From contig JAKFDK010000095.1 in assembly GCA_036676195.1 (NCBI GenBank), positions 1 to 63,613 on the forward strand: DNA of 63,613 nt. Direction: 5' to 3'. Below the pieces are notes generated by a model. The model searched no databases. It was not told the origin of the DNA and worked only from the letters and a program-made list of their open reading frames with translations. This document shows positions 7,904-16,466 of the stretch, piece after piece. Both the position numbers and the translations under genes were made by a program. The stretch's first letter is position 1, and each line of letters begins with the position of its first letter. The stretch comes from JAKFDK01 sp036676195 (GTDB taxonomy: Bacteria > Bacillota > Sulfobacillia > Symbiobacteriales > ZC4RG38).

Positions 7904-9127
7904 ATGCGCAAACTGCTTTCCGCGCTCCTGGTCACCGCGCTCACCTCAAGTGTTTTGGCTGGGTGCGGGGCGCCCAAGCTCAATGAGAAGGCTCCGGCCC
8001 AGTCGTCGCAGACCCAGCAGACCGGTGCCAAAGAACCGGTCAAGATCGGCCTGACCATTTCGCTTTCGGGCGGCACCGCCGACATGGGCGAGGCGGCCAA
8101 GGATGGCGCCCAACTGGCGATCAAGGAGATCAACGAAAAGGGCGGCGTTCTGGGCGGGCGCCCGCTACAGTTGACCGCCTACGACGACGAGGTGAAGGCT
8201 GAGAAGGGCCTGGAGAACGTGAAGCGCCTGATCGAACAGGACAAGGTGGTCGCCTTCCTCGGGCCGGCCAACTCCGGCGTCGCCCTCGCTGAAATCGACT
8301 ACGTCCAGCAGGCTGAGGTGCTGATGCTGGTCTCCGCCTCGGCCGGCACCCCGGTGACCCAGAAGTACAAGGATCAAGCCAAGAACTACATCCTGCGTCT
8401 TTCCATGGTCGACTCCGCCCAGGCGCCCACCATTATCGACTTCCTGGCAAAAACCCGGGGCTTCACGAAGATCGCCATCCTCCATGACACCACCGCCTAC
8501 GGAGTGTCGGGCAAGGATGACATGACGGCCAGGCTGAAGAAGCACGGCCTGACCCCGGTCGCCGTTGAGTCCTTCAAGATCGGCGACACCGACCTGACCG
8601 CCATGGTGAACAAGGCAAAGGCCGCCGGGGCCGAGGCGATCGCCACCTATGCCCTGGCGCCCGAGCTGGCCCAGATTATGAAGGCCCTGCAAAAGGTGAA
8701 CTGGAAGGTCCCGGTGGCCGGCTCCTGGACCCTCTCAGGTGAGCTGTTCCATAAGCTGGCCGGCGAACTGGTGGAGAACGAGGTCTACACGGTCATGTCG
8801 GTCCACCCGTCCAAGTCCGACAAGTACAAGGCCTTCGATGAGAAGATGCACAAGGCTTACGGCCGCAACAACTTCGCCCCCGTCGCCGCCCAGAGCTACG
8901 ACTCCATCTACCTGATCGCCGGTGCGATTGAGAAAGCCAAGTCCACCGATCCCAAGACGATTCGTGACGCCGTGGAGGCCACGGAAGGGTTTGCCGGCGT
9001 GACCAACTCTCCGGCCAAGCCCTTTGTCAAGGGCCAGCCCGAGGCGCTGGGCCTCGCGCAGATGTTCATGGGCAAGTGGACCAGGGGCAAGGTGGAGCCG
9101 GTTCCGAACACAACCGTGAAGGAATAG
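7904..9127 (+). CDS. livJ: Branched-chain amino acid ABC transporter substrate-binding lipoprotein
   Basis: 407 residues. The N-terminus is a lipoprotein signal peptide with lipobox LAGC (Cys about 21), followed by a Q/T-rich linker and a type I periplasmic-binding (LivJ/Peripla_BP_6) domain beginning VKIGLTISLSGGTADMGEAAKDGAQLAIKEIN. It should sit on the outer face of the membrane and deliver leucine-type amino acids, or related small amides or acids, to LivH and LivM. A start upstream at 7805 would bury the signal peptide, so the ATG at 7904, behind GGGGG, was chosen. First gene of livJ-H-MG-F; a stem-loop after its stop probably sets its higher transcript level. Confidence 0.93.
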   Translation: MRKLLSALLVTALTSSVLAGCGAPKLNEKAPAQSSQTQQTGAKEPVKIGLTISLSGGTADMGEAAKDGAQLAIKEINEKGGVLGGRPLQLTAYDDEVKAEKGLENVKRLIEQDKVVAFLGPANSGVALAEIDYVQQAEVLMLVSASAGTPVTQKYKDQAKNYILRLSMVDSAQAPTIIDFLAKTRGFTKIAILHDTTAYGVSGKDDMTARLKKHGLTPVAVESFKIGDTDLTAMVNKAKAAGAEAIATYALAPELAQIMKALQKVNWKVPVAGSWTLSGELFHKLAGELVENEVYTVMSVHPSKSDKYKAFDEKMHKAYGRNNFAPVAAQSYDSIYLIAGAIEKAKSTDPKTIRDAVEATEGFAGVTNSPAKPFVKGQPEALGLAQMFMGKWTRGKVEPVPNTTVKE

Positions 9128-9139
9128 TGCCGGTCGGAC

Positions 9140-9161
9140 GGGGGGCGGGACGCCGCCCCCC
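9140..9161 (+). terminator. Intercistronic stem-loop after livJ
   Basis: GGGGGGCGG (9140-9148) pairs with CCGCCCCCC (9153-9161) over a 4-base loop, without a T-run. Such hairpins between a binding-protein gene and its permease genes commonly stabilise or partly terminate the message. Confidence 0.6.
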
Positions 9162-9245
9162 TCCCATTCCGGCCGTACATGTCGCCACGATCGGCTCTGC
9201 CACCGGTCAAGCGGAACTTTCAAAGCTCGTTAAGGAGGTGGAGCG

Positions 9246-10139
9246 ATGCTGCAAGCGCTGATGTCCGGCTTCGTCATGGGCTCGATTTACGCCCTGATCG
9301 CACAAGGATACTACATTACCAGCATTACCACAGGTCGCATCAACTTCGGCCAGGGCGACTTTCTCATGATGGGGTCGCTCTTCGGGCTCTTCTTCATCAC
9401 CGGCAAGCTGCCGGGGTTGCGGATGGACATCGGGTTCGGCGTCCACTACTTCGTCAGCCTGATCCTGACGCTGGCGTTGCTGGGCCTCTTTGGCCTGATC
9501 CTGGAGCGGGTGGCCGTGACGCCGCTCCGCCGCTATTTGGCCATTGGCGCGATCATGGGCACCATCGCGGTGGCGATCATGCTCCGAAACGTGGCGATGC
9601 TGCTGTGGGGGCGCGACGTGCTCCCGGTGCCTTCACCCTTCGGGCAGAAGTATCTCTACTTCGGCGGGGCAGGCATCTCCGTGCATGAGATTTTCGTGAT
9701 CGTAGCCTCGTTCCTGGCGATGGCGGGAATCTACTTCTTCCTCCAGCGAACCATCCTCGGCAAGGCGTTCATGGCCGTCGCTCACAACCGCGATGCCGCC
9801 GCCCTGATGGGAATCGACGTGGACCGCATGAGCTCCCTGGCCTTCATTCTTGCTTCCATGCTGGCGGGCCTGGGTGGAATGCTGGTAGGTCCGATCACCT
9901 TTGCCTCGCCCTACCTGGGTGCCATTTTGGGTCTGAAGGCATTTGCCGCTGCGATCGTGGGCGGCCTGGAGGACCCGTTAGGTATCCTCGTGGGCGGCCT
10001 GCTGCTCGGTGTAGCCGAGCAAGCCTTCAGCCTCTGGAACTCGGCTGCGCAGGACGGCGTGGCCTTCGTGCTGATTCTGCTGATTCTCGCGTTTCGGCCT
10101 ACAGGTCTCTTCGGCCGGGCGCTGAAAGAAAAGGTGTAA
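9246..10139 (+). CDS. livH: Branched-chain amino acid ABC transporter permease LivH
   Basis: 297 residues, an integral membrane subunit. It starts with the typical LivH segment (SGFVMGSIYALIAQGYYITSITTGRINFGQGDFLMMG) and contains the permease loop FMAVAHNRDAAALMGIDVDRMSSLAF and the C-terminal GGLEDPLGILVGGLLLGVAEQ. The ribosome binding site AAGGAGG lies directly upstream. It pairs with the LivM half of the next gene (3 bases further) to form the channel. Confidence 0.95.
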   Translation: MLQALMSGFVMGSIYALIAQGYYITSITTGRINFGQGDFLMMGSLFGLFFITGKLPGLRMDIGFGVHYFVSLILTLALLGLFGLILERVAVTPLRRYLAIGAIMGTIAVAIMLRNVAMLLWGRDVLPVPSPFGQKYLYFGGAGISVHEIFVIVASFLAMAGIYFFLQRTILGKAFMAVAHNRDAAALMGIDVDRMSSLAFILASMLAGLGGMLVGPITFASPYLGAILGLKAFAAAIVGGLEDPLGILVGGLLLGVAEQAFSLWNSAAQDGVAFVLILLILAFRPTGLFGRALKEKV

Positions 10140-10142
10140 CCC

Positions 10143-11966
10143 ATGAAGCAGAAGCTGCTCTCCCTTCTCCTGCGGGTCGTCCTGCCCGCCCTGCTGATCT
10201 ACTTCCTGCCCTGGGTCTACCCCAACAAGTTCTTCATTGATGTGCTGCAACAGGTAGGCTACACCTGGATCCTGGTGGCCGGCCTCAACCTGGTGGTCGG
10301 CCAGAGTGGCCAGATCTCCCTGGGACAGGTCGCTTTCTTCGGCCTGGGTGCCTACGGCTCGGCGCTCTCTTCGAAGTTGCTGGGGCTGCCTGTCGCGCTG
10401 ACCATGCTCGTGGGCGTCGCCCTGGCCACCCTGTTCGGCGCCGTCACTGGCCTGCTGGCCCTGCGGGTAAAGGGGCTCTACCTGGCCATGGTCACCATCG
10501 CGACCGGCTCACTGGTCGAGATTCTGGCCAACCGCTGGACCAGCCTCACCGGCGGGCCAATGGGCATCCACGACGTGCAGCCCTTGTCGCTCTTCGGGGC
10601 GAAGCTGGGACCGGTGGAGTACTTTTGGGTGATTAGTGTCGTCGGGTTGGCGGTCACACTGGGCCTCTATAACCTGAAGCGCTCCCGCTACGGGCGGACC
10701 TGGCTGGCCGTGAAGACCTCGGAAGTGGCCGCCCGGGCGCTCGGCGTCAACGTGCTGAACTGGAAGGTCAGCGCCTTTGTGGTCTCGGCGGTACTGGGCG
10801 GCATCGCCGGCGCCCTGTTCGCCCACCAGAACCCCGTCTTCACCTCTGACACCTTCACCTACGATGTCTCAGTCCGGTCACTGGTGGCAGTGATCATTGG
10901 CGGCACCGGCACCAACGTGGGCCCGCTGGTGGGCTCCGCCCTTGTGATTGGCCTGCCCACCTTCTTCCGGGATCTGTACGACTATTACCTGCTCATTTTC
11001 GGCGCGATCCTGCTGGCGACCCTGCTGCTGTTGCCCGACGGCATCGTCGGTGCGCTGGGACGCATCTGGCAGCGCCTGACCACCAAGCCCCGGAACGATC
11101 AGCCCAACCGCCCGGAGGAGCCGCAGCGGCCCCTGCCTGACTTCCTCCGCCAGAAGGACGCCCCGGAAATCACCACGATCGGCCTCACCAAGCACTTCAT
11201 GGGCCTGCGGGCGGTCCAGGGCCTGCACATGACCATCAGACCCGGTGAGGTTCACGGGTTGATCGGCCCCAACGGGTCGGGCAAGTCCACCACCATCAAC
11301 GTGCTGACCGGCGTGTACGGCGCCACCAGCGGTAAGGTGCTGCTGGGCGGTCAGGAGGTGACCGACAGGCAGGCCCACGAACTGGCTCAGTTGGGAATGA
11401 CGCGCACCTTCCAGAATATCCAACTGTTCACCGAACTCACGGTCGTGGAGAACGTGATGGTTGGCTTCCATCGGCACATGAAGGCCGGGTTCCTTCATCA
11501 CCTGTTCCAGACCGCCGCCGCCCGGCTTGAGGAGGATGCCTTCCGGACCCAGGCCCTGGAAATTCTGCGGTTTGTGGGTCTGGCCCACCTGGCCCAAGAG
11601 CAGGCGCGCAACCTCTCGTACGGGCAGCAGCGCCTGGTGGAGATCGCCCGGGCACTGGCGCTGAAGCCCCGGATACTCATGCTGGACGAACCCGCTGCCG
11701 GCCTGAACAACGTAGAGGTGCACCGCATGACCGCTCTGATCCGGGAGATCGCCCGGGGCGGCATTACCCTCCTTGTTGTGGAGCACCACATGGAGATGGT
11801 GATGGAACTGTGCGAGCAGATCACCGTGCTCAACTTCGGCCAGAAGATTGCCGACGGCGGGCCGGACGCAGTCCGCTCCGACAAGCTGGTCATCGAGGCC
11901 TACCTGGGCGGCGAAGACGTGCTGGCCCTACTGAACGGGGAGGTGCCCAGGCATGCTGTACGTTGA
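10143..11966 (+). CDS. LivM-LivG fusion: ABC permease joined to ATPase
   Basis: 607 residues. Residues about 1-320 are a LivM-type permease (GLNLVVGQSGQISLGQVAFFGLGAYG, the loop TSEVAARALGVNVLNWKVSAFVVSA, GGTGTNVGPLVGSAL). A proline-rich linker (about 320-345) leads into a LivG ATPase (about 345-600) with Walker A GPNGSGKST (about 374), Q-loop TFQNIQLF, signature LSYGQQR, Walker B MLDEPAAGLN and switch His in VVEHHM. Fused LivM-LivG proteins are known but less common than separate subunits. The frame is uninterrupted. The last 14 bases overlap livF. Confidence 0.93.
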   Translation: MKQKLLSLLLRVVLPALLIYFLPWVYPNKFFIDVLQQVGYTWILVAGLNLVVGQSGQISLGQVAFFGLGAYGSALSSKLLGLPVALTMLVGVALATLFGAVTGLLALRVKGLYLAMVTIATGSLVEILANRWTSLTGGPMGIHDVQPLSLFGAKLGPVEYFWVISVVGLAVTLGLYNLKRSRYGRTWLAVKTSEVAARALGVNVLNWKVSAFVVSAVLGGIAGALFAHQNPVFTSDTFTYDVSVRSLVAVIIGGTGTNVGPLVGSALVIGLPTFFRDLYDYYLLIFGAILLATLLLLPDGIVGALGRIWQRLTTKPRNDQPNRPEEPQRPLPDFLRQKDAPEITTIGLTKHFMGLRAVQGLHMTIRPGEVHGLIGPNGSGKSTTINVLTGVYGATSGKVLLGGQEVTDRQAHELAQLGMTRTFQNIQLFTELTVVENVMVGFHRHMKAGFLHHLFQTAAARLEEDAFRTQALEILRFVGLAHLAQEQARNLSYGQQRLVEIARALALKPRILMLDEPAAGLNNVEVHRMTALIREIARGGITLLVVEHHMEMVMELCEQITVLNFGQKIADGGPDAVRSDKLVIEAYLGGEDVLALLNGEVPRHAVR

Positions 11967-12657
11967 GAATCTGGTGGTGGATTACGGCAAGGCCCGGGCA
12001 CTTCACGGGGTCAGCCTGAAGGTGAACCAGGGGGAGATCGTCGCCCTGATCGGTCGTAACGGCGCCGGCAAGACCACCTTGCTGCGGGCTTCCACCGGGC
12101 TGATCCCGATCACCTCCGGGAAGGTGACCCTGGACGGTACCCGCCTTGACGGCAAGAAGGCGAGCCATATTGCCAGACTCGGGTTCACCCACGTGCCCCA
12201 GGGGCGCCAGGTCTTTGCCGACCAGACCGTGGAGGATAACCTCCGGCTGGGAGCCTACTCGGTGTTCAGGGACAAGAAGAAGGTTGAGACCAACCTGGAG
12301 AGGGAGTTCAGGCGCTTTCCCCGGCTGCATGAGCGGCGGGGGCAGCTCGCAGGCACCCTTTCGGGGGGCGAGCAGCAAATGCTGGCAATCTCCCGGGCGC
12401 TCATGAGCGACCCGCGCATAGTGGTCATGGACGAGCCCTCGATGGGTTTGGCGCCTGTCATCGTGATGGATGTGCTCAAGGCGGTGCAGGAGGTTAACTG
12501 TGCGGGTACCACCGTACTGCTGGTGGAGCAACTGGCGACAGCGGCGCTCTCCATCGCCCACCGGGGTTATGTGCTGCAGAATGGGCGGATCCAGTTGGAG
12601 GACACGGGGGAGAGCCTGCTGAGGGACCCCGACCTCGTGCGCAGCTATCTGGGCTGA
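11953..12657 (+). CDS. livF: Branched-chain amino acid ABC transporter ATPase LivF
   Basis: 234 residues. LivF motifs: LVVDYGKARALHGVSLKV, Walker A GRNGAGKTT, Q-loop VPQGRQVF, signature LSGGEQQM, Walker B VMDEPSMGLAP, switch region LLVEQLA. Cytoplasmic partner of the LivG half of the preceding fusion protein; its start overlaps that gene, indicating coupling. Last gene of the operon; a hairpin follows at 12707. Confidence 0.95.
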   Translation: MLYVENLVVDYGKARALHGVSLKVNQGEIVALIGRNGAGKTTLLRASTGLIPITSGKVTLDGTRLDGKKASHIARLGFTHVPQGRQVFADQTVEDNLRLGAYSVFRDKKKVETNLEREFRRFPRLHERRGQLAGTLSGGEQQMLAISRALMSDPRIVVMDEPSMGLAPVIVMDVLKAVQEVNCAGTTVLLVEQLATAALSIAHRGYVLQNGRIQLEDTGESLLRDPDLVRSYLG

Positions 12658-12706
12658 TCTGGCCGGACGGCTTCCCCACGCTACAATACTGGCCCCGGCG
12701 CGCCGG

Positions 12707-12747
12707 CACCCGGAGGGGCTTCTGTACGATTGAAGCCCCTCCGGGTG
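12707..12747. terminator. Hairpin between livF and the convergent small gene
   Basis: Perfect 16-bp arms (12707-12722 and 12732-12747) with a 9-base loop, between two convergent genes, so it can serve both strands. No T-tract on either side. Confidence 0.7.
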
Positions 12748-12764
12748 TGCGCAATCCAGGAACC

Positions 12765-12995
12765 TTATGCCAAAAATAAAGTTATGCGCCGCGAGTCGTG
12801 CGGGTCAGGCCAGACACGAGTGACTCTGAGTTGCTCTCCCTCCGGGCTGTCAACCCGTACCAACAGTTGGCCTGCGGCCGCCGCCTGCCGGATTTGCAGG
12901 GATTCCTCCGGGCTCAGGGGATACAGTTCCACGTTCTTTGGCATCAGCAAAGGAATCTCCTGAATCTGCGCCCGCTTGACAATGACCTCGTGCAT
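12765..12995 (-). CDS. Small conserved-looking protein of unknown function
   Basis: 76 residues from the ATG at 12993-12995, preceded by GGAGGGG at good spacing; the open frame upstream has no better start. The sequence (MHEVIVKRAQIQEIPLLMPK, then SPEESLQIRQAAAAGQLLVRVDS) has no membrane segment, no cysteines and a balanced charge, and looks like a compact alpha/beta protein. I do not recognise the family. It follows the aldehyde dehydrogenase gene by 116 bases on the same strand and may be cotranscribed. Confidence 0.6.
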   Translation of the reverse strand: MHEVIVKRAQIQEIPLLMPKNVELYPLSPEESLQIRQAAAAGQLLVRVDSPEGEQLRVTRVWPDPHDSRRITLFLA

Positions 12996-13111
12996 CCGAT
13001 CACCCCTCCGACAGTATGCCACATAAAATGATCGCTGGTCACCGTGCGCAGCAGATTCTCCACTGCGGGCTGACGCGACTCTGGCCAGGTTGTGCACTCC
13101 CCTCGGCAGGT

Positions 13112-14491
13112 TCATTTGAAGATCATCCGGAGCCACTTCAGCTTTCCTTTGTACGGCTGGTACCGGAGCTTGAGGTCGACCAGAAACGTGCCTCTGACGA
13201 TGCTCTTTCGGTGGGAGAACGTGTCAAAACTGTATTGGCCATGGTAGGCTCCCACACCGCTCAGGCCAACGCCCCCGAACGGAAGCTCTGGGTTGCTCAG
13301 GTGCACCAGCGTGTCGTTGATGCAGCCACCGCCGAACGATAGCTCGGCCAGGAGGCGTTGCCTGGTGGCGCGATTTTTGGTGAACACATAGAGCGCCAGG
13401 GGCTTGGGGAACTGCCGCACGATGCCGATGGCTTCATCGAGGGTCCGGTACTCCAGCACCGGCAGGATCGGGCCAAAGATCTCCTCCTGCATGACCCTGG
13501 CGGTCAGCGGCACCTGTGCGCAGATGGTGGGGGCAACGTACCGCTCCGCCCGATTGCGCTGCCCCCCGACGACGATCTCACCCTCATCCAGCATCGCCGC
13601 CAGCCGGTCGAAATGGCGGTGGCTGACGATGCGGGCGTAGTCCTCGCTCCTGGCCGGGTCTGGGCCGTAAAACTCCCGCAGATGGTGCTGCATGCGTTCC
13701 AGCAGTGGCCGTTTGACCGACTCGTGGACGAGCAAGTAATCGGGCGCCACACAGGTCTGGCCGGCGTTGTAGAACTTCCCCCACACGATGCGGCGGGCCG
13801 AAATATCGAGATCGGTCTCCCGATCCACGATGCAGGGACTCTTCCCGCCCAGTTCAAGCGTAACCGGCGTCAGGTGCTCGGCCGCCGCTTTCGCCACGAT
13901 GCGGCCGACCGGTGTGCTGCCGGTGAAGAAGATATGGTCCCACTTCCGCCGCAGCGCCGCCTGCACGACCTCCGGGCCACCGGACACAACGGCCACGTAC
14001 TCGGCGGGGAAGGTCGCCGTGATCAGTTCCTGGATCACCGCAGCCGTGCGCGGCGCCAGCTCTGACGGCTTCAGTACCGCCACGTTGCCGGCCGCCATGG
14101 CCCCGATCAGCGGTGCCATGAGCAACTGGAAGGGGTAGTTCCACGGGCTGATGATCAGCGTTTCACCCAGGGGTTCGCTCAGGACGTAACTCGAGGAAGG
14201 TAAGAGCGGCAGCGGCGTGGCGACCCGCTTCGGCTTCATCCAGGATTTCAGGTGGCGAAGGGTGTAACCAAGTTCAGCGTAGATGAACCCAACCTCGCCC
14301 ACAAAGCCTTCCGTCTCCGGCTTGCCCAGATCTGCCTTGAGCGCCCCCAGGATCTGCGCCTCACGCGCGTGAATGGCGGCGCGCAGACGCCCGAGTTGCT
14401 GCACACGAAACCCGTATTCCCGAGTCTGGCCCCGAAGGTAGAAGTTCTGCTGAGCGGCCATGACCTGGTCAAGATGGTGTTCGATCTCCAT
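13112..14491 (-). CDS. Aldehyde dehydrogenase, class 3 type
   Basis: 459 residues. NAD(P)-dependent oxidation of an aldehyde to the acid. Class 3-like features: short N-terminus, GETLIISPWNYPFQLLMAPLIGAMAAGNVAVLKPSE, FFTGSTPVGRIV, general base Glu in VTLELGGKSP, nucleophile Cys in NAGQTCVAPDYLLV, EEIFGPILPVL, and the C-terminal LPFGGVGLSGVGAYHGQYSFDTFSHRKSIV. The hydrophobic C-terminal tail ends in KLKWLRMIFK, as in enzymes acting on fatty aldehydes. The upstream tetR remnant overlaps its start by 23 bases and was probably its regulator. Substrate unknown. Confidence 0.92.
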   Translation of the reverse strand: MEIEHHLDQVMAAQQNFYLRGQTREYGFRVQQLGRLRAAIHAREAQILGALKADLGKPETEGFVGEVGFIYAELGYTLRHLKSWMKPKRVATPLPLLPSSSYVLSEPLGETLIISPWNYPFQLLMAPLIGAMAAGNVAVLKPSELAPRTAAVIQELITATFPAEYVAVVSGGPEVVQAALRRKWDHIFFTGSTPVGRIVAKAAAEHLTPVTLELGGKSPCIVDRETDLDISARRIVWGKFYNAGQTCVAPDYLLVHESVKRPLLERMQHHLREFYGPDPARSEDYARIVSHRHFDRLAAMLDEGEIVVGGQRNRAERYVAPTICAQVPLTARVMQEEIFGPILPVLEYRTLDEAIGIVRQFPKPLALYVFTKNRATRQRLLAELSFGGGCINDTLVHLSNPELPFGGVGLSGVGAYHGQYSFDTFSHRKSIVRGTFLVDLKLRYQPYKGKLKWLRMIFK

Positions 14492-14744
14492 CTGCTCTGT
14501 TCACCTGCTTCCTTTCGCCATCAGGCCTGGCTCCCGCTGCGGTTGAGCCGGGCGTAGTGCCGGTGATTCCGGCGGTAGATTTCGCGGAAGGCACATAGAT
14601 GGTTCCCTTTATGACACCCGCCAGTTCAGCGACCTGCGCCATGGTAATGCTGTCGTAGGTCGCCCGACGCAGCAACGATGTCGCCGCAACGATAATGGAT
14701 GCGCGCCCTAAGTTAATTGAACTTGAGTCAATAGTCAAGCCCAT
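14469..14744 (-). pseudogene. Broken TetR/AcrR-family regulator
   Basis: The 91-codon frame begins with a TetR helix-turn-helix (IIVAATSLLRRATYDSITMAQVAELAGVIKGTIY), where an intact gene would continue for about 140 more residues. After GTIY the frame turns into low-complexity sequence. In the frame one base away one reads FREIYRRNHRHYARLNR, which looks like the next TetR helix. So the gene has lost most of its ligand-binding domain by deletion plus frameshift. It directly precedes the class 3 aldehyde dehydrogenase, its probable former target. Confidence 0.65.
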
Positions 14745-14797
14745 TCTGAAGTGCGCGTCGACAGAGCCTGACCCGAGCCGGCCATGCGTACACGGAA

Positions 14798-14820
14798 AGC
14801 CGCCCCTGCGCAGGGCGGCT
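14798..14820 (-). terminator. Terminator-like hairpin after the second aldehyde dehydrogenase gene
   Basis: AGCCGCCC (14798-14805) pairs with GGGCGGCT (14813-14820), with a short TTTCC run on the minus strand, about 30 bases beyond the stop of the gene at 14852. Confidence 0.65.
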
Positions 14821-14851
14821 CTCGGTGTACTCTATGCATCTGCCCGCAGGC

Positions 14852-16324
14852 TCAGTACATGCCCATGGGGGCGTCCATGAAGTTGAAGATCACGCTCTTG
14901 GCCTGGGTATAGGCGTTCAGGGTCTCCCCCGCCAGTTCCCGGCCATAGCCGCTCTTCTTGAAGCCGCCGAAGGGCACGCCGTTGAACAGCAGGTTATAGG
15001 TGTTCACCCAGATGGTGCCGGCGTCCAGCCGGCCTGCCGTCATGTGCGCCGTCTTCAGGTCCCGGGTCCAGATGCCGGCGCCCAGGCCGTAAATCACGCC
15101 GTTGGCCTCAGCGATCATCGTCTCGTAGTCGTCCCACGGTACCACCGCCAGGAACGGGCCGAAGACCTCTTCCCGGGCGATGCGCATGTTCACGTTCACG
15201 TTGTCAAACACCGTCGGCGACCACCAGTAGCCCTTGTCCTTGCCGGCCGGTCGGGAGCCGCCGCACAGCAGTTTGGCACCTTCCTGCTTGCCAATGGCGG
15301 TATAGCTGCTCACCTTATCCCACTGCTCCTGGGATACCAGCGGGCCCAGGGTGGTGGTCGGCTGGGTCGGGTCGCCCAGGTTCAGCCCTTCGATCTTGGT
15401 CAGCAGGGCGTCCAGGAAGCGGTCCTTGATGTCACGATGCAGGAACAGGCGGGAGCCGGCGGTACAGACCTGGCCCTGGTTGAAGAAGATGCCCAGCATG
15501 ACCCCTTCCACGGCCTGCTCCAGGTTGGCGTCGGGGAAGATGATGTTCGGGCTCTTGCCGCCCAGCTCCAGCGTGACCGGAATCAGGTTCTCCGCCGCCG
15601 CCCGGGCGATCTTCTGGCCGGTGGCGGTTTCACCGGTGAAAGCCAGCTTGCGCACGCCCGAGTGGCTGGTCAGGGCCGCCCCGGTGATGGGCCCGTCGCC
15701 GGTGACCACGTTGACCACGCCGGGGGGTAGCACCTCGGCCAGGGTCTTGCACAGCTCCAGCGCCGTCAGGGAGGTCTGCTCGGCCGGCTTCAGCACCACC
15801 GTGTTGCCGGCGGCGATGGCGGGGCAGATCTTCCAGGCTGTCATCAGGAAGGGGAAGTTCCAGGGGATGATCGCCCCCACCACGCCGAGGGGCTCGCGCA
15901 GCGTCATGGCCATCATCACCGGGTTCAGGTTGTGGGTATCGCCCTTCAACATGCGGATGGCGGCGGCAAAGTAACGCCAGTGGTCAATCCCGTAGGGCAT
16001 GTCTACCGCCATGCACTCCCGGACCGGCTTGCCGTTATCCAGCGTTTCCATCAGGGCCAGTTCCTGCATCCGGGCCTCCAGCTTGTCGGCCACCTGCAGC
16101 ATCAGCCGGGAGCGCACATCCGGCGGGGTCATCTTCCAGCCTGGGAAGGCCGCCTGGGCCGCCTGCACCGCCCGGTCCACGTCGACCGGTCCGGCCCACT
16201 GCACCCTGGCCAGTACCTCGCCCGTGGCCGGGTTGATGCTTTCAAAGGTCTCGCCGCTCTTGGCCTGCACCCATTCATTGTTGATAAACAGCCCATATTC
16301 GGCCTGAAACGGTGAAGCAGTCAC
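14852..16324 (-). CDS. Aldehyde dehydrogenase (ALDH1/2-like, NAD-dependent)
   Basis: 490 residues, the classic soluble tetrameric form. Motifs: INPATGEVLARV, GVVGAIIPWNFPFLMTAWKICPAIAAGNTVVLKPAEQTS, AFTGETATGQKI, base Glu in VTLELGGKSPNIIF, nucleophile Cys in FFNQGQVCTAGSRL, EEVFGPFLAVV and the C-terminal NGVPFGGFKKSGYGRELG. The GTG start (16322-16324) has AGAAGGGGG about nine bases upstream. Its own hairpin follows, so it is probably monocistronic. The 142 bases upstream hold its promoter region, where I see no confident -35/-10 pair. Natural substrate cannot be told from sequence. Confidence 0.94.
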   Translation of the reverse strand: MTASPFQAEYGLFINNEWVQAKSGETFESINPATGEVLARVQWAGPVDVDRAVQAAQAAFPGWKMTPPDVRSRLMLQVADKLEARMQELALMETLDNGKPVRECMAVDMPYGIDHWRYFAAAIRMLKGDTHNLNPVMMAMTLREPLGVVGAIIPWNFPFLMTAWKICPAIAAGNTVVLKPAEQTSLTALELCKTLAEVLPPGVVNVVTGDGPITGAALTSHSGVRKLAFTGETATGQKIARAAAENLIPVTLELGGKSPNIIFPDANLEQAVEGVMLGIFFNQGQVCTAGSRLFLHRDIKDRFLDALLTKIEGLNLGDPTQPTTTLGPLVSQEQWDKVSSYTAIGKQEGAKLLCGGSRPAGKDKGYWWSPTVFDNVNVNMRIAREEVFGPFLAVVPWDDYETMIAEANGVIYGLGAGIWTRDLKTAHMTAGRLDAGTIWVNTYNLLFNGVPFGGFKKSGYGRELAGETLNAYTQAKSVIFNFMDAPMGMY

Positions 16325-16466
16325 GCGACATATCCCCCTTCTGGAATTCGCTCATATGGCGGAATGATCCCATTTGGGGGAGTTCGGAAAACTCACATCT
16401 AAATCCTTTGCCAATCAATACTGCTTCGCAAAAACAGTCAGTAAGAACACTCCGGGTTTCGGTATC

